Positions 43,487-54,697 of a stretch of DNA of 64,000 bases are shown in pieces (position 1 is the first letter of the stretch; every line of letters starts with the position of its first letter). Source of the stretch: Hypoxylon rubiginosum (lineage: Eukaryota > Ascomycota > Sordariomycetes > Xylariales > Hypoxylaceae). The notes beneath the pieces are model-generated. The model was given only the letters and a program-made list of their open reading frames with translations. It was not told the origin of the DNA and ran no database searches. The position numbers and the translations under genes are program-made. The stretch spans positions 992,001 through 1,056,000 of the forward strand of contig CADCXA010000016.1 in NCBI GenBank assembly GCA_902806565.1, read 5' to 3'.

Positions 43487-46237
43487 TTAAGCATGGACTG
43501 CTATTCCCTTGGCCTTCAGTAGAGAACGGAGGTTGATTTTCGGTTCGGATTCCAAATTGTTGGCCTCACCCTGTCGTGTACAAAGCATCGTCTTTAAGCG
43601 CGCTTCGATTTTGTGGCCTTCATAAATAGTCATTTCGAGACCATTGTCGTCAGCTCCTGTTTTCATGTATTTGTCATGCAACACACTTTGCTTTACAACG
43701 ATGTGCAAGTCCTCAGTATTTACCACTTCAACCACGGCTAAGAAATGGACCTCGTCACCTTTCGGAATATTCTCTAGGGGCATGAGGGAGCTTTTCAGCC
43801 GCCTGATCTTCCTCGACCCTGTCCGTTTCTCTTCTGTAGCCATTGACTTTTGCCGGCGCAAGAGGTACGCTCGTGGATCATCGGTAGTCAGAGTTGTCTG
43901 GATAGGCTCCTTTATTCTTGATGCTGAGCAGCCTTCGATTTGGTCCTGAGAAGCGCGCGGATGAGTTTGGGGTTGATCTTGGGGGGTCTCTAGGGGCACA
44001 TGGTCATGGTGTGATGGTAGCTGTTGGCAAGGCCCTTTTTGCTGTGAAAGTCGGCGTCTGAGGCTACGTCTCGCTGGTTCTTTCTCAAGTTGTTGTTTTT
44101 TGCCTAGGCATTCTTGCTGGGTATTCTCACCGTCGCTCTCTATTCGACGCTTCCTACGACCACCTCCGGAACCCTCGAACGAGATTGTTGTCTGTTTCAT
44201 ACCATCCGAAGCTATATTGCAGTCATCTAAGCGCTCGTTGTGAGCCACAGTTCTTGGTACGGAAGAAGGTGGTGACCAGGGAGGGAGGTAGTTACGACGG
44301 GACCGGGGTTTTAGAGTAGAGGGCACTGGAGAACTGATCATCACTCCCTGCGGGCTAGGCATTGGACTTCGAAACGGGCCGCCCGGCAACATAGGTCGCG
44401 TTTGATTGTTGTTGTCTTGTGACTGCAAATGTCGCTGGCTGGCTGGGATGTCGAGATCCCGCGGCGCTGCTCTAGTATGACGAAGAATAGGAGGGTCAGG
44501 GGTCATTGGTGGTTCAAAAGCTATGGCGGCCGAGATCTCCTGAAATGATGATTCCCTCGCGGCCCTTTTTCCTTTCGGGGCATTCGTTTTAGCGATTATC
44601 CACGGGTTCACACCTTGCGGTGCTGAGGATTCGACGTCGTTTAGTTCCTCTTGGTGATTCAATACCGTCCGAATTGGTGGTTGTCGCTTCTTCTTGGGAT
44701 TATCGTAGCTACGTTCATTGTAATCCATTGACATGTCAACTCTCCATTGATTAGGTCCGATGCTCGATGGCACGTCTTCGGGGTTCGTAGCTCCTGTAAA
44801 CGCAAGAGTGTTCTGAGGGGATAAGATAGGCGCATTAATTGGCGTGAATGCGGAAGAACCCGGATTAGATGTGTCTTGAGATGTTTCTTGCAGCTGGCCA
44901 GGTTGAGCTCGATGAACTTCGGATGCTCGCTGATCTTGGGATTGGGATAGGAGCTCCGAATCCGATATGACTTGGATTTGCGTCTGTCGAGATGGACTAT
45001 TGTTCTTAGATCTAAGAGTCTCAGGCTCGGCCCGGGGCTTAGGGGATAAGGATCCTCGTGCCCCCAAGCCGTCCTCATCCACTAGCGGAAGATGAATTTC
45101 AGATTCCGACTGGAAGCCTGGAGTCTCGACAGAGGATACCACATATGCTTCTTTGCACAGGTCCCTGAATCCGTCTAATACTGCCTGCTCATCGGAAAAT
45201 ATGATATCGTCTTTGGACGGCTCTATGTTCACATCGTAGCTTCCTGGAGGACACTTGATGTTTAGGCGAATGAAGCAGTCTTTGGGAATGGCTGCCGAAG
45301 AACTTGACCGAAAAGCAATACTCAAACGCTCGCTGTAGACGCCTAACAGCTTCTTCATGGTACCCCTTTTAGCAGCGATTGGACGACTATCGATAGAGAA
45401 ATAACGATGTTTCGAGATCTTGGAGAGGTCTGAACCCGGCTTTGGAATGAAAGCTTCGAACACATACCTATCGTTCAGAAGAAGATCCTGATGTTTAGTC
45501 GAGGCGTCCTCACTGACTGGTCCACCTGTCTCGAATATCTTCTCATCGCACTGACTTGCGAGCTCTGTTCCGAACAGCTGAATTGCGGCCTCTTTCACGC
45601 CAGCACCTAGCTTTGGCGAATACGACCAGCTCTGTTTAGGCGATTGCAAGACTTTGAATGAGAGTCTCACTTGAGGCCTTGCCATAGCATAAGAACGGAG
45701 TAGTTCTCGTATCATGTCTATTGTCTTGGTCGAGTTTTTGATAGCCGTTTGCTCTCGAACCGGTAATCGACCAAAAAGGTCTGTGATACTTACGGTAGTT
45801 CCAACTGGTGCTGAGGTGCGAAGCTGTTTCGATACGCCGCCTGTATTTGGGAGAATGTGGAGGATGGAAGCAACAGGCTCCGATGCAATCTTAGTGGTGA
45901 TGGTGACCTTAGCAAATGAGTTCACGCTCGCCAGTGCCTCGCCGCGGAACCCAAGAGTCTTGCTAGATTGTGTCTTCAAATCGTCGAGGTTCCTGAGCTT
46001 GCTCGTATGGCTACGTCTTCCGAGTGCGTCATAATCGTCCGGATGGATACCTAAGCCATTGTCCCGAACCTCGATTTTCTTAACCGTGTCCGTAGAGACA
46101 AGTACCTCAATGGAAGTAGCTTTGGCATCGATGGAGTTGTCAAGAAGTTCTTTGACCAGAGTGACTGGAGTTATGATAACTAAGGAAGAGCCCAAGAGCC
46201 GGGTGGTAGCCTCGGGTAAAGGAGATATTTTGGACAT
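43487..46237 (-). CDS. MutL homologue of the PMS1 (MutL-beta / Mlh2) clade
   Basis: The frame gives 916 aa from the ATG at 46237; a longer open frame begins upstream, but this start places the conserved ISPLPEATTRLL beginning at residue 4. The GHKL ATPase motifs are clear: LVKELLDNSIDA (E30, N34), EVRDNGLGI (about 56-64), LGFRGEALAS (95-104) and GTTVSITDLFGRLPVR. The N-terminal segment resembles human PMS1 rather than yeast Pms1/human PMS2. The middle is a long disordered linker. I see no DQHA-x2-E-x4-E endonuclease motif in the C-terminal third, consistent with the non-nicking Mlh2/MutL-beta group. Such proteins pair with Mlh1 and modulate mismatch repair and conversion-tract length in meiosis. 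The gene is head to head with lumazine synthase. Confidence 0.88.
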   Translation of the reverse strand: MSKISPLPEATTRLLGSSLVIITPVTLVKELLDNSIDAKATSIEVLVSTDTVKKIEVRDNGLGIHPDDYDALGRRSHTSKLRNLDDLKTQSSKTLGFRGEALASVNSFAKVTITTKIASEPVASILHILPNTGGVSKQLRTSAPVGTTVSITDLFGRLPVREQTAIKNSTKTIDMIRELLRSYAMARPQVRLSFKVLQSPKQSWSYSPKLGAGVKEAAIQLFGTELASQCDEKIFETGGPVSEDASTKHQDLLLNDRYVFEAFIPKPGSDLSKISKHRYFSIDSRPIAAKRGTMKKLLGVYSERLSIAFRSSSSAAIPKDCFIRLNIKCPPGSYDVNIEPSKDDIIFSDEQAVLDGFRDLCKEAYVVSSVETPGFQSESEIHLPLVDEDGLGARGSLSPKPRAEPETLRSKNNSPSRQTQIQVISDSELLSQSQDQRASEVHRAQPGQLQETSQDTSNPGSSAFTPINAPILSPQNTLAFTGATNPEDVPSSIGPNQWRVDMSMDYNERSYDNPKKKRQPPIRTVLNHQEELNDVESSAPQGVNPWIIAKTNAPKGKRAARESSFQEISAAIAFEPPMTPDPPILRHTRAAPRDLDIPASQRHLQSQDNNNQTRPMLPGGPFRSPMPSPQGVMISSPVPSTLKPRSRRNYLPPWSPPSSVPRTVAHNERLDDCNIASDGMKQTTISFEGSGGGRRKRRIESDGENTQQECLGKKQQLEKEPARRSLRRRLSQQKGPCQQLPSHHDHVPLETPQDQPQTHPRASQDQIEGCSASRIKEPIQTTLTTDDPRAYLLRRQKSMATEEKRTGSRKIRRLKSSLMPLENIPKGDEVHFLAVVEVVNTEDLHIVVKQSVLHDKYMKTGADDNGLEMTIYEGHKIEARLKTMLCTRQGEANNLESEPKINLRSLLKAKGIAVHA

Positions 46238-46956
46238 GGTGAGGATTAAACTAAGCCGAGAATAGGAGAATGTTGGAACAGATCTTGATATCAGAACCAG
46301 ACACAATTAATAAGGGTCTACTCATACCCCTTGAGGGATCTGAAGACATATAGAGTCTTCGACATGAAGGCAACGAAAGAAAGTGAAAGTGGTGATAATA
46401 GATTGTGGCGACGGAAAGCACCGAAATCTTGACGCGGCCTAGAGGCCAACGAATATACTTTTCTTCCTTCATTGTCCCTTCCATTGCGATTCTCTCTACG
46501 GCTCCGTTCTGTTCCTTCCTTACAACTTTATGAGTCGTATAAGTGTGTAAGTCGTAGGTTAGAATGTAGACCTAAACCCAAATCAAGTTAGCGAGATCTA
46601 GGGGCAGCTCGGGTAAGAAGATCAGGTGATGAACCGCCTAGGCAGCTAGGATTTCACCTAGGTGGCCCGTAAAGGACAGCGAATACCCCTGTCCGGAACT
46701 GCGTCATGCCCCTCTGCATTCGGTTCAGCCCACCTTCGTAATAATGCCACTAACCTTCTGAGGTACCTACACGAGAGGCTCTCTCTCTCATTCTCATCCA
46801 CCTGTTATACCTCACTATTTCTCGCTCATTAGTATTCTTAACCCACCCAATTGCCCCCAATCCGCCGAGATTTATGCCTTTCTGACGTCCGCTCATTCGC
46901 CCGGCTCATCATTCTTAAAACGGAGAAGCAAGCATTCTACTACATACACAGCAAAG
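46238..46956. promoter_or_regulatory. Divergent promoter region, MutL / lumazine synthase
   Basis: A 719-bp interval lies between two start codons. It includes a CACCTAGGTG palindrome near 46657-46666 and a CT-rich belt near 46774-46800. No TATA box was evident. Confidence 0.5.
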
Positions 46957-47636
46957 ATGGCACACTCACTCAAAGGCCCCACGCCGCAGGAGCACGACGG
47001 GAGCGGCCTGCGCATCGGCATCGTGCACGCGCGCTGGAACACCACCATTATCGAGCCGCTATTGAAAGGCACCAAGGAGAAGCTCTTGGGCTGTGGCGTT
47101 AAGGAGTCCAATATCGTCGTGCAGTCCGTGCCCGGATCGTGGGAGCTGCCAATCGCCGTCCAGAGGTAAGCTTGTCCCTCTGGAGCTCCCCCCCCCGCTC
47201 TGCGTCTTTCTTCTCGCCTATAGCAGCTAACTCGCTCGTTTCTTCAAGAATGTACGCGGCGTCCCAGATCCAGCAGTCGCAGAGCAGCAGCGGGTCGGCC
47301 GGCGACCTCCTCGGCGGCTCCACCACGGACCTGACGACCCTCCCCTCCTCCTCCTCCCAGCCCTTCGACGCCATCGTCGCCATCGGCGTCCTGATCAAGG
47401 GCGAGACCATGCACTTCGAGTACATATCCGACGCCGTGTCGCAGGGCCTCATGCGCGTCGGCCTCGACCTCGGCGTCCCCGTCGTCTTCGGCGTCCTCAC
47501 CGTCCTCGACGACGGCCAGGCCAAGGCCCGCGCCGGCCTGTCCCCCGGGGGCCACAACCACGGCGAGGACTGGGGCCTCGCCGCCGTCGAGCTCGGCGTC
47601 AAGCGAGGCGCCTGGGCCAAGGGCAAGATGGAGTGA
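46957..47636 (+). CDS. RIB4: 6,7-dimethyl-8-ribityllumazine synthase
   Basis: Exons 46957-47165 and 47249-47636 join in phase across an 83-nt intron to 198 aa. The enzyme condenses 5-amino-6-ribitylaminouracil with 3,4-dihydroxy-2-butanone 4-phosphate, the penultimate step of riboflavin synthesis. Recognisable segments are [13 protein letters not shown] (about 19-31), VPGSWELP (about 58-65), [15 protein letters not shown] with the catalytic His near 125, [10 protein letters not shown] and the C-terminal [10 protein letters not shown] Ser/Gly/Gln-rich insert of about 30 residues (about 77-107) precedes the [13 protein letters not shown] strand and accounts for the length above compact homologues of about 155-170 aa. 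Exon 1 has mixed codons while exon 2 is close to saturated with G/C third positions. Confidence 0.95.
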
Positions 47637-48376
47637 ACAAAAAAGAAAAGAAAATGAGGATTAGGGGGGAGAAAAGAGAAAAAAAGAAAGAAAGGGGGAA
47701 ATGTCAAATTTAGTTGGTTGACTGACTGGCTGGTCGGATGTAGGTCTATGAATAGACAGGCTTGAATTATGAAAGGGTTCCGACCATGCCGCAAGGATGG
47801 ATGACGGGCTGATTTTCCAATCAGATACCTAAACCAAGCTCTAAAAGACCTCTCGACAAACTTGTGACACCCTGCTTTCACTCACTCGTACTGATTCGGT
47901 ATTATTATGTACTGGTCTAATCCTATATATGATGATCAAAATAAAGGTGGGTGGATAAGGTATTAGATTATTGATATATAGGCTTGGTCTATCATGAATC
48001 GTCCCACCACGGAATCCAGACACGGCCTTAAGTTTATCCCAGATGTCTGACGACGGGTTTTTTTTCTCTAAATGGCAGATCTTTCTCTTATCCAAAAGCT
48101 GAGTCTTGTTCTCTTTCTTATAAAATCCAGATGCGCCCCGTCCCGTCTTCAGGTCACACACTACCGCACGCGACTTGCTAGTACACAAGAATCCATATCG
48201 CTCTCCGCCCCAAGAAATACCCCGACACCCAGTAGTAGCCAAGTATCGGATAGAGGAAATTCTGACACGAGTTCAAACGATGGAGTGAGTAGATTCTGTT
48301 GTCCCTCGCACATGCCCTGTTTTGTGTAGCCGAAAATGAAGATGCTATTAACCCTCGGAATGCATATGCTCCCTCT
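47637..48376. other. Convergent intergenic region
   Basis: A purine-rich A/G stretch lies directly after the lumazine synthase stop (47637-47701). No gene was seen. Confidence 0.5.
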
Positions 48377-51291
48377 TCAACTGATGAGTGCTCCGATATC
48401 GTGTCCAAAACTCTTCTTAGATCGCCAAAGACTCCTTTTCTTCTCCCTCTTCGCTTTCATCGCCTCCCATCCTTGTTCGTCGTCGTCGTCGTCTTCCTTA
48501 GCCACCGCGGACACCTTCATCTCGGCCTGTAGTTTCGAATGCATGATTGGCATAGCACCGGACATGCTGGTAGTTCTCCCATTGTCGAGCATCGCAACAC
48601 TAGAGACCGGCCTGTAACGTCCGGGTAATCCGATGTTACTGCGCTCCGAAGGCGCAATCGATGGGGCGTAGCCCATACCTTGAGCGAGTATCGAGGGTGC
48701 GTAACCGGCTTTCGGAGGTTGAATCCACGATGTCGAGCTTGGCTGGACCATACTCATCGTCCGCATCTGGGTATCGCCCATCGGTAACCCCAAGTTCATC
48801 CCATTACCCATATTATTCGCCATCCCGTCGCCCATGAACGAGTTCCTTGGCGCGTCCCCTAGAGATCCCATAGACTGCGTTGGCATATGCCCTTGGGGTC
48901 GGAGATGTCCTTGAATCTGCTCTGGTCCTTGTCCTTGAGAAGCCATCATTTGCATAAATTGCATCTGCATCTGCATGAATTGCTGCATCTGCTGCGTCAT
49001 CTGGATTTGTGCTTGATCTCCTGGAGTCAGCATTTGGCTAGGCATCTGCGGCATGCCCATTGGGTACATCATCTGAGGAGGAATGCCATTTATAGGATCA
49101 AACCCTCCATTCATAGGCATCCCGTTCCCCTGTATATTGAATGGGGGTGTGTTCCTCGAATTATCGACGGCTGGACTACCGCGTCTCATAGCCCTCGACC
49201 GCTCCTCGCTAGCAATGACGCCAACCAAGCCGCCCGTAGGTAGCGATCGACTCGGAGCAGCGGCTCCACCTCCTAAGGCAAATGATTCGCGTGGGGGCTG
49301 GTTGATTAAGCCTGCACCAAGATACGGATCTTGAGGCAGCTTCCGAGCAAATGGCGGGAGACGCGCTCCGTTATCTCCACCCTGGCCGTTACTTTCACCC
49401 GCCGTAGATCCTGGTCCAGCGACATAGGAAGGTTGTGCGACAGAGGCTCGCAGGTTCGGATTGGACGACATATTAGTAAGACGTGTAGGCGGTCGATTCC
49501 TATTTGGAAATCCGTGCGCCGCGAGAATTGCTAGGGGGACCTCCTCATCCTCATCAGAGACGTCCGAAGGGGGAGAAGGTGATACACCTTTGCTAGCCCC
49601 ATCATTTAGTACTAGGTTCGGTGTACTCATCGACATGGATAGGCTGGGACGAGAGACGTGGGTGTTCGCGGATGACTCCCCCGTCACTTTCATCATTTGC
49701 TGACGATAGACAGTCATATGAGCTTCTTGCTTTCGTCTCTGCTTGGCGAGCTGCCTTGTTTTTTCTCGCTCATCCTCATCGTCATCGTAATTATCTTCAT
49801 CCTCTTTGTCCGACTCCTTTTCGTCGGCTAGCCCCAATATCTCCTCTCGAGCTTTGTCTTGGCGATATTTCTCGAATTCCGCTGGAGTCATAACTTTGTT
49901 TTGCGGCTGACTGTTCGATCGTGGACCGAGCTTAGGGGCAAACTTTGGGCGGCTGACATGCCTATCGAATAAGTTATCGTCATCAGTCTTGGTATCAAAC
50001 CGGGACGGTTTCGAGTATGACTCGGTAAGACCAGATCTAAAACTTGGAAGAGTGTCCTCATCTCTCCTATACCGGCTAGAATTGCCGCTAGGACCAGATG
50101 CACTACTGGACAAGTACTGTGTAGCTGCAATCGAGTCCTTCAGCAGGGTAGTATCTTCATCGTCTTCGTCCGACCGCCGGCGCCCTAAAAGACCGTCGCC
50201 ATGCCTTGGAACGGGTGGCGGTGGCATATCGTGGGTCGGAAGCGGAGAGGTCAATGTTCGCCCCGTACCCAATAGTCCATCGGTGGAATGTTGGCTATTC
50301 CACGAATGTTGTGGGGGTTCAACGGGGGCAGAATGGTCGAGGTGAAGCGGAGAAGGTTGACTAACTCGATTTGACATCAAGCTGCGTTCCTTCACCGTTG
50401 CAACGCTCGCACGCTTGTCGAATTTCAGCATACTACTGAGGTCGCCACCGAGATCTAGCATGAAGTCCCTGTCTTCGACCTGAGGGGGCGTCGCCGTGCT
50501 AACTGTCGAGGCCGTCTCGGCTCGTGAGCGACCAGTAGGTGTCCTAGGGTTGTACTCGTCAGGCATGGTCGGGACAGCAGGGACGGATTCCTCGGCTAGT
50601 ATCGTTGGTAACGCGCTTTTCTTGCTGCCGAAGGAAAAAGTCCTCCCTGCCTGCCTGAGGAAGCCTCCAGAGTTCTTGTGTGGTGGCGGAACAGGACTCT
50701 CCATCGTTGATGCTGGTTTCCTACCGGTATTGCGCCAGTCTTCTTGTGGTGGGAAGTCGGTCGACGAAGGGGCTGTAGAAGCGTTGCTGTGACGAGAAGA
50801 ATTATCGGATGCTGTCTTGGTCGTGTTGGAGCTTCCACTACCACTAGTGAGGATCAGTAAAATTGCACGGCGCTAAGGGGGGTCAGACTTAATAAGTCCA
50901 CAGGTGTCTGAGACAAAGCCGTACTAAAATCCGAGCGACCGGGGGGCGGTGTGAAATTGGCTATTACATGGTACTTCCCCGGGCGCCACTTTTGGTAGGC
51001 GAAGTGACTGCAGGTGGTGTAAAAATAGAGCGACGAAGCTAGGAAAAAATAAATAACCTACACGTACCGATTGTTCTTCAGGCCAGCGAACAGATTATCC
51101 TCCACTGCGATATCTGGAATGTTAGACTTGGGCGCACCCGCCGTCATCTTGGCCAGCCTGGCTCCGCCATCGAAGGATTTACCAGTGCTCACTTGAGACC
51201 TCTCAAGGACTCTGAATGAAGGTTCTGCTATAGGTCCATGAGGATCTTCTGCGGTAGATTTCCGCCGGAAGTTGACTGGAAACCTAGGCAT
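48377..51291 (-). CDS. Large low-complexity fungal protein of unknown function
   Basis: Exon 1 (51068-51291) and exon 2 (48377-50843) join in phase across a 224-nt intron (GTACGT...CACTAG) to 896 aa. The N-terminus MPRFPVNFRRKST and the PSFRVLERS and KSFDGGARLA segments look conserved; the rest is mostly Ser/Pro-rich. About residues 405-460 are acidic and then charged (DEDNYDDDEDEREK, KQRRKQEAH) with a likely coiled coil. About 680-750 are Met/Gln-rich (QMQQFMQMQMQFMQMM). The C-terminus is basic and hydrophobic (KREKKRSLWRSKKSFGHDIGALIS). No catalytic domain, signal peptide or membrane helix is visible. The layout suggests a polarity, scaffold or RNP-type protein, but I do not recognise it. 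The 5' leader carries a 94-codon upstream ATG frame (51415-51696). Confidence 0.8.
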
Positions 51292-51414
51292 ATAGATTGA
51301 CTCGACCTGAGCTCGTCGAATTATGGCAAGCCCATAAACGAGGAAAGCTTGGCGGTCGCAAATAATCCTACAGCTCGATATATGTCCCTTGCTGATGTGA
51401 CAAGCAATAGGGGT

Positions 51415-51696
51415 TCACGATACTGAAATCGAGTGCTCGTCCGAGCTCAAGCCTTTCCCTGTGCTTGAATATGACGCGAGAGGACGGAAAACTGCATGAT
51501 GAGGAGAAATACAAGTTAGCCGTGTTCTATGGAAATGTAACTGCCCGTAGTCCCGGGTCCTGCGGTGATAGAACGGTCGGGGAACACTAGTCTGAAAGCC
51601 CGAGGCGCGTAGTGCTTCTTTTAATCGAGAGAGAAAGAGGGGAAGCAGAGATTGACGGGATGACAGGATGACAAGACGAAGCTTGTAAGGAGACAT
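51415..51696 (-). promoter_or_regulatory. Upstream ORF in the leader of the 896-aa gene
   Basis: An ATG at 51696 opens about 93 codons ending before the main start at 51291. It could repress translation of the main ORF if it lies in the mature leader. Its peptide resembles nothing known. Confidence 0.3.
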
Positions 51697-53604
51697 AGGT
51701 TCATTACTTGGAACAGGTGTAGTCCCAATCCTTGTAGCTGAGGTTGAAATATCGAAGCCTCCTACGAATTCCTCTCGGGACAAGTCCTTTGTGCTGTGTT
51801 TTTTCTCTCTTTCCGGATTTGACTCGAATCAAGTGAAACAAATAGTCATCACTTACACCGAAGAGACACGTTGAACAAGTGTGAGTTGCTGGTGACGTTT
51901 GCTGGCCGACCTTGGAGTCTCGAGTATCGAGTACAGATATAAACCTTATTTATTAATATAATACGTAAAGCTGCAGTGCGGGTGCAGATGCCGATGCGAG
52001 TGCAGGATATTCGAAGCGATGGAGAAATGCGAAACGAAGAAATGGTCCCAAGTAGAAAAGCGATTAAAACGACGAGACGGAAGACGTGTTAGAAACACGC
52101 TGATTATCACGTTCAGAATGTACCCAAGTTAGGTCTCCCGAAACACGAGTTGATGCTGAAAAGGCAGCAGGCTGGGCTAGAACGATCGAAGGTCGGCTTA
52201 TTATCGAGGAGAGAAGAAAAAAAAGAATCAACGAAAGAATCCTACGGCTGTAGTATTAAGTAAGTAAGCTCTTAACTCATAGGCTAGATAGCACTACGAC
52301 TTGAGATAGTGAGTAATGATACTCGAAAAAAGTAGCTAAGACGAGCGAGTGAACTACGGAGAGTTAAGAAAGGGAGGGTGAAGGAGAGAGAAAAAAATAA
52401 AATAGATCAGGTATGCTGGAGTGTTCAATGACGAGGAGGTATTGGGTATGGTGTCAGGCGAGGAGGTAGCGAGACGTTATCCTCCTTCGTTTTCGCCAAT
52501 GCTAAGGTACATGGAATCTTCCAATCATGGACAAAAAACCTGGGCGTGGAAGAGCCTTGGCTGGCCTAACTGTCGAGGTACCTGGTAAGTATTGCTTGGT
52601 AATGCGTGACCCGTACTACATGTATGTAGAACATCTATTTTTATGAGCACCTGGGCACGGAACATAACGAGCATAACATGCAATCAAGTAACATACATGT
52701 ATGTACTATTACATATGTATATTCCACCCAAGACAAGTCCAAGTCGGTGCTCGTGCTGCTTGTGCTGCTCGTGGTGGAATAGAGGGTGGAGCGCCATAGC
52801 CACGCTAGCTGCATTGGATCATGCATTGTACGATCGAAATGCTCGAAATGCTCCTTAAAGGTACCGGACCGCCGTGCCCTTGCAGTTCCTCGGTCTCGCG
52901 GCGTCAACTGCTCTCTGCTTCTCGCTGCCTCGAAAGAAGGAAATATTAAAGGGGGTAGATGTCAAGATAATGGAAATTCTAGAAGACACATATATATCAA
53001 ACTGCCACCTTTCCCTCTCCCGTCCCTTCAACTTTTAAACCTTCATCTAGTTGAGACGAAAAAAAATTGAGATGACAGTCGCTTAATCACGACATGGAGC
53101 CCATGGGGATGGGTGTTTACATTTTAGTGCTTTTAGTGCTTTTACCTTGCCATCCTCCAGTACCTAGCGCGAAGTATGTACTTTGGACGTAGAGGTGTTC
53201 GGTTTACTGTTTAGGCCAATGGATCTGTGGAGGTGTGGACGCTGGGCTGAGGACACAGGGACCACTAAGCCAAGGACACAGGGGCAAATTGAAGAAAGAC
53301 GCTAGAATCGGCGAAGTATTGCTAGGATTGCTAGGATGGCCAGGATGCGTAGCGTAGCCCAGTGGCTCGGTCCAGGGGGGGGGAGACGGAGGGGCAGAAG
53401 GGGGAACGGTTTGTCTACGGCTACACTAAAACTGTAGGTACCTTGGTCTATTGGTATAAGATGCATGTGGTATGCAACCATTGTATTGTAGTACAAAAAA
53501 TAGTTCACCTGCCAACCTCCCCGAGAGAGTCATTGGCGATTTGCACGCGTTGGCGCTGCGAGGAATGCGTCTCTTACGTTTACCTTTCCTTTGTATCGTA
53601 GGTA

Positions 53605-53630
53605 TATCGTATATCGTATATCGTATATTA
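53605..53630. repeat. TATCGTA tandem repeat
   Basis: Three tandem TATCGTA-type units lie in intergenic DNA. Confidence 0.75.
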
Positions 53631-54660
53631 TATGTACGGAATACTTGGGTGTGACGTCTCTTTGGTCAGTGCTTTTATTTCATAGGGCTTGCCAGGTAGT
53701 CAATATAGCTACCTCATATCTATTTCGTCCCTTTTTTTTTTTTCTAGTCAGTTTGTGAATGGGAATTATACATACTTGACAGTAGCGTCCTACTTGGCAA
53801 AGTCTTTTACAAGAAAAGACGAGGCCCGCTGGAAAAGGTGTCGTATCCAAACCGGCCAGCTTGCTGCTTGCTTGATTCGTTTGATGCGACGATCTAGACG
53901 GGCAGACGGGCTGTTAAGAGTGAACCAATCGTAATGCAGATCCACTAACACGAGGTCGGCAGCATCCATGGATTGGAAATGATTGACCAAAGGCCCACGG
54001 AACCAACCAAGCTGACCTGAACTGCCTGACCTCACAGCGACCGGCCACACGCCACTACTATGTAGTACGTGTAAATCCGTACGTAGTCATAATAAAAAAT
54101 AAAATCCACAGACTGATATCGTCATTACTATGGTAGCTTCATGTGAATGCTGTCAACTGTCTTACCTCTAGGTAGTTTGTTAGATGTAAGCAGAAGACCC
54201 GTGGGGAGACCCGAAGCTATTGTATGCTAAGGCATGTATGTAATGACGATGTTGGCTTTGTTGGCTTTAATACATACATAGTAGCTTTGAATGTCCCAAT
54301 TAACTTCGGCCCGTGTTAAATTTTTCTTTTTCTTCTTCCGCCTGCTAATTCCTGATCGTGTCGGTTTAGCCTCCCAGCCCTCCTAGGACTACCCATATAA
54401 CCGTTTGCGCCGTTCAAGGCACAGGTCGCTAGCGTCGAACTGTCCCTTTCGTCCTCCGATAAGCACAGGCTACCTAACCTACCTACTATGGTAAGGTCTT
54501 AGCCTCGAGCCTTCGAACAGTCTCCGATTGCTCCGTCATGCATGCATATATGTCTTAGATTCTTAAGGCAGTGGGTTCCGTGTACGGGGAATGGAGAAGC
54601 ATGGAAGTTTCCTACCTCGGTCTCGGTCCCGTCCAGCTTGCCAGCCTTGAGAAAGACGCA

Positions 54661-54697
54661 TTGGTCTTGGTCTTGGTCATGGTCTTGGTCTTGGTAT
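54661..54697. repeat. CTTGGT hexamer repeat
   Basis: About five TTGGTC units with one substitution lie in intergenic DNA. Confidence 0.8.

Noticed and set aside
53345..53420. tRNA A-box-like word (TAGCCCAGTGG)
   Set aside because: There is no B-box within the required distance.
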